NCBI GenBank assembly: GCA_963669455.1
Contig: OY770026.1
Span: 2,418,001 to 2,482,000 of the forward strand
Reading direction: 5' to 3'
From: JAWKWH01 sp963669455
Lineage (GTDB): Bacteria > Pseudomonadota > Alphaproteobacteria > Rhizobiales > Rhizobiaceae
Length of the DNA stretch: 64,000 nucleotides
Numbering within the stretch: the stretch's first letter is position 1; every line of letters starts with the position of its first letter. Under the pieces are notes generated by a model. The model was given only the letters and a program-made list of their open reading frames with translations. It was not told the origin of the DNA and ran no database searches. Both the position numbers and the translations under genes were made by a program. This document shows positions 40,769 through 48,698 of this stretch, one piece after another.

Positions 40769-41286
40769 CGCCGGGTCGTTTCCTTCAACCCACTTTCCTG
40801 CTCGACAAAATCCGCAATACCGGGAATATCATCGATGTTAAAACGGGCAAGCGTTTCGTCTGATACCTGATGATCAGCGGCAATGGCGATGATCGACGGA
40901 TCGCTTGCCGACAATGGCTGGTCATCCTTGGTGCCTTTCCTGCGCGCCTCGATTTTAGGATGATTTTCGCGTTTGTAGCCCTCGACGAGAACAATATCAC
41001 AGGGCTCCAGGCGAGCGAGAATCTCTTCAATTGGCGGTTCCTTCTCGCCGTTCATTTCGTGCATCAGCGCCCAGCGCACGCCAGACACGATCGCAACCTC
41101 GCCGGCGCCGGCTTCGCGGTGGCGGTAACTGTCGGCCCCCGGCCTGTCGATATCGAATGCGTGGTGCGCATGCTTGATCGTGGAAACCTTATAACCGCGG
41201 GCGCTCAACTCCGTAACAAGGCGGACAGTCAGCGTGGTTTTGCCGGAATTTTTCCAGCCGGTAATTCCAAATACCCGGTGTTTCAA
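40765..41286 (-). CDS. mobB: Molybdopterin-guanine dinucleotide biosynthesis adapter, MobB
   Basis: The 173-residue GTP-binding protein has the P-loop GWKNSGKTTL (11-20) and the MobB segments IKHAHHAFDIDRPGADSYRH and DIVLVEGYKRE. It assists MobA. It overlaps both neighbours by four bases, so translation is coupled. The C-terminus, past about 150, is short. Confidence 0.93.
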   Translation of the reverse strand: MKHRVFGITGWKNSGKTTLTVRLVTELSARGYKVSTIKHAHHAFDIDRPGADSYRHREAGAGEVAIVSGVRWALMHEMNGEKEPPIEEILARLEPCDIVLVEGYKRENHPKIEARRKGTKDDQPLSASDPSIIAIAADHQVSDETLARFNIDDIPGIADFVEQESGLKETTRR

Positions 41287-41918
41287 TCAACATGCTCCAT
41301 TGCGATTTTTTCCGCCATCTCGATGTCTTCAGGCGTGTTGGCATTAAAAAACGGGTCGGCAGGCAGCTTGCCCGTTTCGATCAGGGGGAAATCCACACTG
41401 CAATTGTCGTGATTTCGAACAAAGGCAAGCACTTTGTAGGTTTCCGTCGTTGCCATGAACTCTTTTAGCTGGGCATGCAACGCAAGCGGCCAAAGCCCGA
41501 AGACGGGATGGCGATGGCCGCCCGATTGTGCAAGCACGATCCTGTCCATTAGGCCCTCATTGGCGATTAGAAACCGCTCGACCAGGTCGGCTGGAAAGAA
41601 CGGCGTGTCGGAGGCGACGGAGACAATGTGACTTGGCGGCGAACTCAAAGCGCCGGCCCAGGCCATGCCGGCCAGTATGCCCGCCAGCGGCCCGGCAAAT
41701 CCCTCGACCGGGTCAGCAATCACCGGAAGCCCCGTTTCGGAAAACCTCGCAGCATCGCCATTGGCATTGAGCGCCATATCACTCACCTGTGGCCGCAGGC
41801 GGTCTATCACACGGTTCAACATGGTCGAGCCGGCAATCGATTGTAGTGACTTGTCGCCGCCACCCATTCGCCGCGATAGTCCCCCCGCCAGGATCACACC
41901 GGCAACACGCACCGTCAT
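41283..41918 (-). CDS. mobA: Molybdenum cofactor guanylyltransferase
   Basis: The 211-residue nucleotidyltransferase has the GTP-binding LAGGLSRRMGGGDKSL (11-26), the SVASDTPFFP metal-binding segment and the VFGLWPL segment. It attaches GMP to Mo-molybdopterin. It overlaps FdhD and MobB by four bases each. The N-terminal extension beyond the motif is short, normal for the family. Confidence 0.93.
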   Translation of the reverse strand: MTVRVAGVILAGGLSRRMGGGDKSLQSIAGSTMLNRVIDRLRPQVSDMALNANGDAARFSETGLPVIADPVEGFAGPLAGILAGMAWAGALSSPPSHIVSVASDTPFFPADLVERFLIANEGLMDRIVLAQSGGHRHPVFGLWPLALHAQLKEFMATTETYKVLAFVRNHDNCSVDFPLIETGKLPADPFFNANTPEDIEMAEKIAMEHVD

Positions 41919-42820
41919 TTAACCGCCCCGCTTTCGGCGGCCTTGCGGTGATGGCGACCATTCTCATCGGCAATCGCAGAAAGGTCTGCATCGAAAATGA
42001 TCCTGTCCTCGCCCGCAAGAGCGATAAAACGCTTGCCGCGAGCGCGCCCGATCAGCGTCAGGCCGGAGGATTTCGCAAGCTCTACACCCCAGGCGGTAAA
42101 GCCGGAGCGGGACACCAGGATCGGAATGCCCATCAGGACTGTTTTGATTACCATTTCGGAGGTCAACCGGCCGGTGGTATAAAATATCTTGTCTGAGGGC
42201 GGGATTTTGTTGAGGAACATCCAGCCGGCGATTTTGTCGACCGCATTGTGCCGCCCGACATCTTCCATATAGACGAGTGGCCGGTCCTTAAGGCACAGCA
42301 CGCAGCCATGGATCGCGCCGGCCTCCAGATAGAGGCTGGGGGCGGTGTTGATCTTTTTCGTCAGGCAATAGAGCCAGGATGTTTTCAGGCGAGCCTCGGC
42401 GGGGAGGTTTACCGTCTCAAACCCCTCCATCACATCGCCGAAAACCGTTCCTTGCGCACAGCCGGATGTGCGTACCTTCTTTTGCAGTTTTGCCTCATAG
42501 TCCGTCTCCCGCCTGGTGCGCACAACAGCCACCCCAATCTCGTCATCGACATCGACGCCAAGAACTTCATCATCGGGATGCAGCATATTCTGGTTGAGCA
42601 GATATCCGACTGCAAGCAGGTCTGGATGATCGCCGATCGTCATCATGGTGACGATTTCCTGACGATTGAGAAAGAGTGTCAGAGCCTTTTCGCTGACCAC
42701 GCGCTGGTCAACGCGCGAACCGGTGTGATCGATGCCGAAAACCAGCGAAGACAGCCGGACATCGGCCGGATTTGGCTTTACAATGAACTCATCGCTCCCG
42801 GTGGTTTTTGCGGTCATCAA
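41915..42820 (-). CDS. fdhD: Formate dehydrogenase accessory sulfurtransferase FdhD
   Basis: The 301-residue protein has the FdhD features EKALTLFLN, the motif RTSGCAQGTVFGD with C121, the HGCVLCL segment and EDVGRHNAVDKIAG. FdhD transfers sulfur to the Mo-bis-MGD cofactor of formate dehydrogenase. The classical enzyme has a CGVC-type Cys pair; here the second Cys position (124) is Gly, a change I recall in other alphaproteobacterial FdhD proteins. It begins the Mo-cofactor operon. Its presence points to a molybdenum formate dehydrogenase elsewhere, a natural end of methyl-group oxidation. Confidence 0.92.
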   Translation of the reverse strand: MMTAKTTGSDEFIVKPNPADVRLSSLVFGIDHTGSRVDQRVVSEKALTLFLNRQEIVTMMTIGDHPDLLAVGYLLNQNMLHPDDEVLGVDVDDEIGVAVVRTRRETDYEAKLQKKVRTSGCAQGTVFGDVMEGFETVNLPAEARLKTSWLYCLTKKINTAPSLYLEAGAIHGCVLCLKDRPLVYMEDVGRHNAVDKIAGWMFLNKIPPSDKIFYTTGRLTSEMVIKTVLMGIPILVSRSGFTAWGVELAKSSGLTLIGRARGKRFIALAGEDRIIFDADLSAIADENGRHHRKAAESGAVK

Positions 42821-42832
42821 ACAGACAGGCCT

Positions 42833-44023
42833 TCACTGACGAGCAATTTTTCGCTCCACGAAGATCACATATAGCGCTGTGGCTATGGCTGCGAAAGAGG
42901 TTATCAGCATGACCCAGATCAGCGGATAGGGGCCGGTCTCGACAGAAAGCCATGCGCCTGCGGCAACAGACAGGATCGAGCCCAGCCCAATCTGCATTGA
43001 CGCACCAAGTCCGGAGGCCGACCCGGCGAGGTGAGGGCGGACGCTGACGATGCCCGCGCCGGCGCTTGGAAGCGATAATCCGTTGCCGGCACCGGTCAGA
43101 ATTACCGGTCCAAACAACGACATTGGGTGAAACACACCGGCGGAAAACAGGATCAGCGATATTATCATGCCAAAACAGGCGACAGATGACCCCGCAAGCA
43201 TCATCGTATTGATGCCGACGCGTTCGGTAAACCGGGCTGACAAAAAATTGCCGACGATGTAGCCCGCCGAGATAGTGCCGAAATAAAGACCGTATTCGAC
43301 CGGCGACAGCAGCAATATATCAGATGCGATAAAGGGGCCGCCGCCTAGAAAGGCAAAAAACTGCCCCGACGTGAAACCCGCCGTCAGCGCATAGCCCCAA
43401 AAACGGCGCGATGTGAGTAGTTCGGGATACGCCTTGAACTGGGCAGAAAAACTCGACGTGCGGTGATGATTGGTTTCGCCGAGGTCAAACCAGATAAAAC
43501 CAAACGCCACCAGGCCAAAGAAGAATGTGAGGACAAATGTCGACTGCCAGCCATATTGCTGTTCCAGAAATCCCCCGATGACAGGTCCCACCATCGGGGC
43601 CAGCGCCATGCCCATGGTGACATAGCCGATCATGCTGGCCGCCCGGTTTGGTTCCACAAGATCGCGCACGATAGCGCGTGACAATACCATCCCGGCCGCG
43701 GAGAACGACTGCAAAATACGCATCGCCAGCAGAAATTCAAAACTTGTCGAACGGGTTGCCGCAGCCGTCGCGACGAGAAAAATCAAAAAGCAGACAATCA
43801 GCACCGGCCGGCGGCCAAAACGGTCAGACAGTGGCCCGACGATGAGCTGGAGAACCGCGGTGGACGCCAGAAACAGTGAAACGGTGAGCTGCATCAGACC
43901 ATATTCGACACCAAAAAAACGGGCCATTCCCGGCATCGATGGTAGAAAAACGTTCATCGACAGCGCACCCGTTGCAGCACAGAGCACGAGTGTCAGAATT
44001 TTTGGTGGCGATACCGGTGTCAA
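42833..44023 (-). CDS. MFS drug-resistance-type transporter (Bcr/CflA family)
   Basis: The 396-residue membrane protein has about twelve hydrophobic segments and the MFS motif A-like sequence GPLSDRFGRRPVL between the second and third helices. It resembles Bcr/CflA exporters by length and by the opening ALSMNVFLPSMPGMARFF. It lies 12 bases upstream of FdhD on the same strand, so it may be co-transcribed. Substrate and role are unknown. Confidence 0.9.
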   Translation of the reverse strand: MTPVSPPKILTLVLCAATGALSMNVFLPSMPGMARFFGVEYGLMQLTVSLFLASTAVLQLIVGPLSDRFGRRPVLIVCFLIFLVATAAATRSTSFEFLLAMRILQSFSAAGMVLSRAIVRDLVEPNRAASMIGYVTMGMALAPMVGPVIGGFLEQQYGWQSTFVLTFFFGLVAFGFIWFDLGETNHHRTSSFSAQFKAYPELLTSRRFWGYALTAGFTSGQFFAFLGGGPFIASDILLLSPVEYGLYFGTISAGYIVGNFLSARFTERVGINTMMLAGSSVACFGMIISLILFSAGVFHPMSLFGPVILTGAGNGLSLPSAGAGIVSVRPHLAGSASGLGASMQIGLGSILSVAAGAWLSVETGPYPLIWVMLITSFAAIATALYVIFVERKIARQ

Positions 44024-44175
44024 AACATCATTACCGCAAAACTGCCCGTTCTAGGTATGTGGGGCACCCCTTAAAACGTTCAGCAATAACGGCAATAACG
44101 GCATTCGTCATGTGCCAATTGTCACAGCGCAACACTTTTGTCCGTGAATGCGGTTTTGTCTGAAACAACCACAAC

Positions 44176-44210
44176 GATAGGCCGGGCGCATTTCATGCAC
44201 CCGGCCTATC
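44176..44210 (-). terminator. Strong hairpin after the 48-residue gene
   Basis: GATAGGCCGGGCGCA (44176-44190) pairs with TGCACCCGGCCTATC (44196-44210) with one mismatch around a five-base loop. It lies 17 bases after the stop of the small gene at 44227 on the minus strand. The following T-rich stretch is weak (GTTGTGGTTGTTT). The region from 44024 to 44175 shows only short AATAACGGC direct repeats near 44080-44100. Confidence 0.65.
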
Positions 44211-44226
44211 AGAGCATTTGGCTTTG

Positions 44227-44373
44227 TCAGCCCCAGGACTTGGTATCGGGTTTGTCGGCGCTGCCGATCAGACGTCTGAAAAACCGACGGGTAGATTTAG
44301 CACGTTCGATGCGCGCACGCGTCAGGTAATAGTCGACACCACGAAATTCGTTGAAGTTTTGATCGTCGTTCAT
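44227..44373 (-). CDS. Small basic protein, 48 residues
   Basis: This small gene is supported by an AGGAA ribosome site eight bases before its ATG (44373) and by a strong hairpin just after its stop. The translation begins MNDDQNFNEFRGVDYYLTRA and is amphipathic and basic in the middle (RIERAKSTRRFFRRLIG), with an acidic start. It has no signal peptide or membrane segment. It resembles DUF1127-type short proteins in size and Arg content, but I cannot confirm that family. It lies downstream of DMGDH-like enzyme B on the same strand, after a 180-base gap with nothing else notable. Confidence 0.6.
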   Translation of the reverse strand: MNDDQNFNEFRGVDYYLTRARIERAKSTRRFFRRLIGSADKPDTKSWG

Positions 44374-44553
44374 CGGTATATTCCTGCATGATTTCAGGCG
44401 CCTGGATCAGGCCCCTTTGTGGGAGGAGGCCAATTCGGTACGAGCCGGCCTCGGGTCATGAGATAGGCCTACTGATGGCTGATTACCAATGCGCTTTGCG
44501 CATAGCTGGGTTGCGGATGCTTCCGCTTCCTGCGGGCAAAATCTTAAACCCGC

Positions 44554-47004
44554 TCAGGCCTTCATTCGTTCGTTTGCTGGGTCATACATTGGTTTCAGCG
44601 ATGCTTCGGCCTTGATGCGCCTGCCGGCAATTTCGATTTCATAAGCCGATGCCAGCAGATCGGCAGCACTCTCGCCCTTGCACGGAACGTAGCCCAGGCC
44701 GATTGCTGCGCCGAGGTGATGGCCGTAATTGCCCGACGAAAGATAGCCGACAATCTTGCCATCGCGCACGATAGGTTCGTGATGATAGAGCAGGGGGGTT
44801 GGGTCGGTGAGCTTGAACTGCACCATCCGGTTCAACAGGCCGTCTTCCTTCTTGCGTAACACTGCGTCCCGGCCGATAAACTCGTCTTTTGCGGTTTTGG
44901 CCGCAAAGCCGAGACCGGCCTCCAGCACATGATCTTCCTCGGTAATATCGTGACCGAAATGGCGGAACGCCTTTTCGATGCGGCATGAATCCATCATGTG
45001 CATACCGCAAAGGCTTAACCCCAGATCCTGGCCAGCGTCCCAAAGCGTCTCAAAGGCATGGGCGGCCATGTCCGACGGGATGTAGAGCTCCCAGCCGAGT
45101 TCGCCGACATAGGAAACACGGTGCGCGCGCGCCAGCCCCATGCCAAGCTCGATGTCATGCGCCGTGCCGAAGGGATGGTTGTCATTCGACCAGTCATGTG
45201 GCGAAACCTTCTGCAACAGCAAGCGGGCATTGGGCCCCATAATGGCGAGCACGCCTTCGCTGGCGGTGACATCGGTGATGACGGTTCGATAGTCGCCAAG
45301 ATGACGCCGCATCCAGGATAGTTCGCGCTGAAGCGTGGCGGCGGGTGTCACCACGATATAGGCTGTCTCCGACAGGCGGGTGACGGTGACATCGGCTTCG
45401 ATGCCGCCGCGCGCATTGAGATATTGACTATAGACGATGCGGCCGGCATCGACGGCGACATCATTGCCGCATATGTGGTTGAGATAGGCTTGTGCGTCTG
45501 GCCCTTCGACGCGGATCTTGCCAAATGACGACATGTCATACATGCCAATATTGGTGCGCACGGCGTTGTGTTCCGCCGCCGCATTGGCAAACCAGTTCTG
45601 CCGCTTCCATGAATATTTGTATTCGCGCGCTTCGCCATCACGGGCAAACCAGTTGGCGCGTTCCCAGCCGGCAATTTCGCCAAAGACGGCGCCATTGGCT
45701 TTCAGATGTTCGTGAAACGGGGTCCGGCGAATGCCTCTGGCGGTCGCCATCTGCCGGTAGGGGAAATGATCGGCATAAAGCAGGCCCAAAGTTTCCTTGG
45801 AGCGTTCGAATAGGTAGGTCTTGTTGGCCTGGAACGGCTGCATACGCTTGATATCGACATCCGACAGGTCGAATGGCGGATAGCCGTTTTCCATCCAGTG
45901 GGCCAGCGCCATACCGGCGCCGCCGGATGACTGGATGCCAATCGAATTGAAGCCGCAGCAGACGAAATAGTTCTTCAGGTTCGGTGCCTCACCCAGATGG
46001 TAGGCATCATCGGGCGTAAAACTTTCCGGCCCGTTGAAAAACGTATGTATGCCGGCTTCGGCAAGGGCGGGGAAACGGTTGACCGCCTGTTCGAGGATCG
46101 GTTCGAAATGATCAAAATCCTCAGGCAGTTGATCAAAACAGAAGCTTTCGGGTATCCCGTCCATGCCCCAGGGTTTGGCATTGGGTTCAAACGCGCCGAG
46201 CAATATCTTGCCGGCATCTTCCTTGTAGTAAGCACACTCGTCCGGCACGCGCAGGACCGGCAATCGTTCAAGGCCGCTAATCGGCTCGGTGACGATGTAA
46301 AAATGCTCGCAGGCATGCAGCGGCACGGCGACGCCGGCCATGCGCCCGACCTGATGGCCCCACATGCCGGCACAATTGACCACATGATCGGCCTCGATCG
46401 TACCCTCCTCATCGACGCCATCACGCTGCCAGGCAACACCGGTCACCCGGCCGTCCCTGGTGTGGATTGCGGTTACCTTGACGCCTTCGATTGTCTGAGC
46501 TCCCATGCGGCGGGCGCCCTTGGCCAGCGCCAGTGCGATATTGGCCGGGTCGCCCTGGCCATCTTCCGGCAGCCAGACCCCACCGGTGACATTGGCAATG
46601 TTGAGGTGAGGGTAACGTTCTTCGATTTCGGGCGGTGTTATTTCCTCCACGGTGACACCGAAGGCACGGGCCATGGAGGCCTGCCGCAAAAGCTCTTGCT
46701 TGCGCTCTTCGGTCAAGGCGACCGAAATCGACCCGCACTGACGTAGGCCCGTAGCAATCCCGGTTTCCTGTTCCAGCCCGAGGTAGAGATCCTTGGAATA
46801 GCGGGCAAGCCGCGTCATGTTGGCAGTCGCTCGCAATTGGCCGATCAGACCGGCAGCATGCCATGTGGTGCCGGAGGTAAGCTGTTTGCGCTCAAGCAGC
46901 ACCACGTCGCTCCAGCCCTGTTTGGCAAGGTGATAGGCAACGGAACAACCGGCGACGCCACCGCCGATGACAACGGCACGGGCCTTGGGTGGGACAGGTT
47001 TCAT
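44554..47004 (-). CDS. DMGDH/sarcosine-dehydrogenase-like FAD-GcvT fusion, paralogue B
   Basis: The 816-residue protein has an N-terminal FAD domain with VVIGGGVAGCS (11-21) and SGTTWHAAG including H49, then FAO_M-like and GcvT domains to the end. It should demethylate an N-methylamino acid and give methylene-tetrahydrofolate. Its ATG overlaps the upstream aminotransferase stop by four bases (ATGA), so the two are coupled. Of the three paralogues in the window its N-terminus looks closest to mitochondrial sarcosine/dimethylglycine dehydrogenase. The exact substrate is not determinable. Confidence 0.88.
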   Translation of the reverse strand: MKPVPPKARAVVIGGGVAGCSVAYHLAKQGWSDVVLLERKQLTSGTTWHAAGLIGQLRATANMTRLARYSKDLYLGLEQETGIATGLRQCGSISVALTEERKQELLRQASMARAFGVTVEEITPPEIEERYPHLNIANVTGGVWLPEDGQGDPANIALALAKGARRMGAQTIEGVKVTAIHTRDGRVTGVAWQRDGVDEEGTIEADHVVNCAGMWGHQVGRMAGVAVPLHACEHFYIVTEPISGLERLPVLRVPDECAYYKEDAGKILLGAFEPNAKPWGMDGIPESFCFDQLPEDFDHFEPILEQAVNRFPALAEAGIHTFFNGPESFTPDDAYHLGEAPNLKNYFVCCGFNSIGIQSSGGAGMALAHWMENGYPPFDLSDVDIKRMQPFQANKTYLFERSKETLGLLYADHFPYRQMATARGIRRTPFHEHLKANGAVFGEIAGWERANWFARDGEAREYKYSWKRQNWFANAAAEHNAVRTNIGMYDMSSFGKIRVEGPDAQAYLNHICGNDVAVDAGRIVYSQYLNARGGIEADVTVTRLSETAYIVVTPAATLQRELSWMRRHLGDYRTVITDVTASEGVLAIMGPNARLLLQKVSPHDWSNDNHPFGTAHDIELGMGLARAHRVSYVGELGWELYIPSDMAAHAFETLWDAGQDLGLSLCGMHMMDSCRIEKAFRHFGHDITEEDHVLEAGLGFAAKTAKDEFIGRDAVLRKKEDGLLNRMVQFKLTDPTPLLYHHEPIVRDGKIVGYLSSGNYGHHLGAAIGLGYVPCKGESAADLLASAYEIEIAGRRIKAEASLKPMYDPANERMKA

Positions 47005-48203
47005 GGCTGGACTTCTCTTTGACCGGAAAGCCGGTTTGAGATGAAGCGGCCAAGGCGGATTGCCGCTTCGTCGAGCATTTCATCGCTCTGGCAAAGGCTG
47101 ATGCGAATGTGACCGGCTGCGGCGCGGCCAAAGCTTTCGCCCGGCAGCACGGCCATGTTTTCCTCTTCAAGCAGCGCCCAGGCAAAATCCTGGCCGGTTG
47201 ATGCAACATTGCGGATATCGAGCATCAAATACATGCCGCCTTTGGACCCGCGTACCGTAATGGCGTTTATGCCGAAAATTGCGGCGAGGAACTTTTCGCG
47301 GCGCCTTTGATAAAGACTTGCAATGGCTTCCAGCCCGTAGCCGTTTTCAATGGCGGCGGTCGCCGCACGGCTGACAAAATCATTCAAACCATAAGTCGAG
47401 ATCAAGTTGAGATTGGTGGCGGTGGAAATGAATGCCTCCGGCCCGGCCAGCCAGCCAACCCGCCAGCCGGTCATGCCATGGCTCTTCGACAAGGAATTGA
47501 CCACCAGCGTGCGCTCTTCCATTCCGGGTAGCGAACGTGGCGAAATATGAGGATGGTCCGGCGAGGTATGGCTCCAGTAAACTTCATCTGAAATCAGCCA
47601 CAGATCATTGTCGCGGCAGATATCGGCAATCGCATTCAGCGTCTTAATGGAATAAACCGCGCCGGTCGGATTGTTGGGCGAATTGATCAGCAAAGTCTTG
47701 GTGTTGGGGCGGATTGCGGCGCGAATGTCCGACGGGTCTGGCTGAAAACCGTCTTCCGCTCTTGCATCGACGACCGTGTGGGTGGCGCCGGTCACATTGT
47801 GGGCGCCCGGATAGGTAACGTAGTAAGGGCTTACCATGATGCCGTGATCGCCGGGATCAAGCGTGCCGAGCAGGGCGGAATAAAGCGCGGCCTGTCCGCC
47901 TATGGTGGCAAGAATATTGCCCGCGGATGTCGCAACGCCGGTTGTCTCCTGGGTCATGGCGGCGATTGCCGAGCGCAAGGCCGGTCTGCCGGCAAGTTCG
48001 GTATAGTGATGATGCCCGGCGCGCAACTCTCCCACGCATGCCTCGACCGTTTCGGCCGGTGTGGCAAATTCATGGTCGCCGATTGACAGCATTAAGATGT
48101 CTTCGCCGGCATTCTTGCGCGCGAAGGCGGCGAAATGGACCTCCCAGCCATCGGCCTCGCCTTCGGGAACAATGCCGCCGATCCGGTTTGATATTTTAGG
48201 CAT
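47001..48203 (-). CDS. Pyridoxal-phosphate aminotransferase, class I/II
   Basis: The 400-residue fold-type I enzyme has NSPNNPTG (174-181), SDEVY (205-209), the PLP-binding Lys K240 in SLSKSHGM and R248 in GWRVG. The ATG at 48203 follows AGGAG; an ATG at 48218 is less likely. It lies between the PNPOx-like gene and DMGDH-like enzyme B, in one operon. Class I/II members with this layout transaminate aspartate, aromatic or alanine-type substrates; here it may process an amino acid formed by demethylation. Function is inferred. Confidence 0.88.
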   Translation of the reverse strand: MPKISNRIGGIVPEGEADGWEVHFAAFARKNAGEDILMLSIGDHEFATPAETVEACVGELRAGHHHYTELAGRPALRSAIAAMTQETTGVATSAGNILATIGGQAALYSALLGTLDPGDHGIMVSPYYVTYPGAHNVTGATHTVVDARAEDGFQPDPSDIRAAIRPNTKTLLINSPNNPTGAVYSIKTLNAIADICRDNDLWLISDEVYWSHTSPDHPHISPRSLPGMEERTLVVNSLSKSHGMTGWRVGWLAGPEAFISTATNLNLISTYGLNDFVSRAATAAIENGYGLEAIASLYQRRREKFLAAIFGINAITVRGSKGGMYLMLDIRNVASTGQDFAWALLEEENMAVLPGESFGRAAAGHIRISLCQSDEMLDEAAIRLGRFISNRLSGQREVQP

Positions 48204-48239
48204 CCAAGCTCCTGCCATTTGAATAGGGAACGATGTTCG

Positions 48240-48698
48240 TCACGGATAAATCTCTGCAAATTTTTGTTTGTAGAACGCGACCATCTCCTGTTCCGTCGCG
48301 CCATCATCATAAGGTGGTGTGGTCACCGGCTTTGCTTCGGTGACTGCTATGCGCACGATATGGTTTATGCGGCTGGCAAGATCGCCCCAAATAGCGTGCC
48401 AATGCGCAATCAGCGTATCGAATTCCTCCGAGCCGGCGGCAAGAACGCCGGCCTTTCCGCGGATACGGACGCCTTTGCGTTTCCAAAGGTCAATAAAATT
48501 GACTTCCACCTGCGGCTGGTTTTTCAAATTCGCAATCGTGCCAGGCGACCTGATGTCACCAAAGGCAATGGTCTCATCATCAAGAACAAGAAATGTTCCC
48601 TTTGGCGACACACGCGGATATCCCTCCGGCGTGACGGTGGCAACGAAACCGAGCGGAAATTTTTTGATCAGCTCTTTGGTAAGATTATTGATTTTCAT
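48240..48698 (-). CDS. Pyridoxamine-5'-phosphate-oxidase-fold flavin protein
   Basis: The 152-residue protein has the split-barrel flavin fold: FVATVTPEGYPRVSPKGTFL and FGDIRSPGTIANL, then VEVNFIDLWKRKGVRIRGKA. Members bind FMN, F420 or heme. It is coupled by an ATGA overlap to DMGDH-like enzyme C upstream and precedes the aminotransferase gene. It may reduce or scavenge a toxic product of the operon. A direct link to PLP formation is not shown. Confidence 0.85.
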   Translation of the reverse strand: MKINNLTKELIKKFPLGFVATVTPEGYPRVSPKGTFLVLDDETIAFGDIRSPGTIANLKNQPQVEVNFIDLWKRKGVRIRGKAGVLAAGSEEFDTLIAHWHAIWGDLASRINHIVRIAVTEAKPVTTPPYDDGATEQEMVAFYKQKFAEIYP

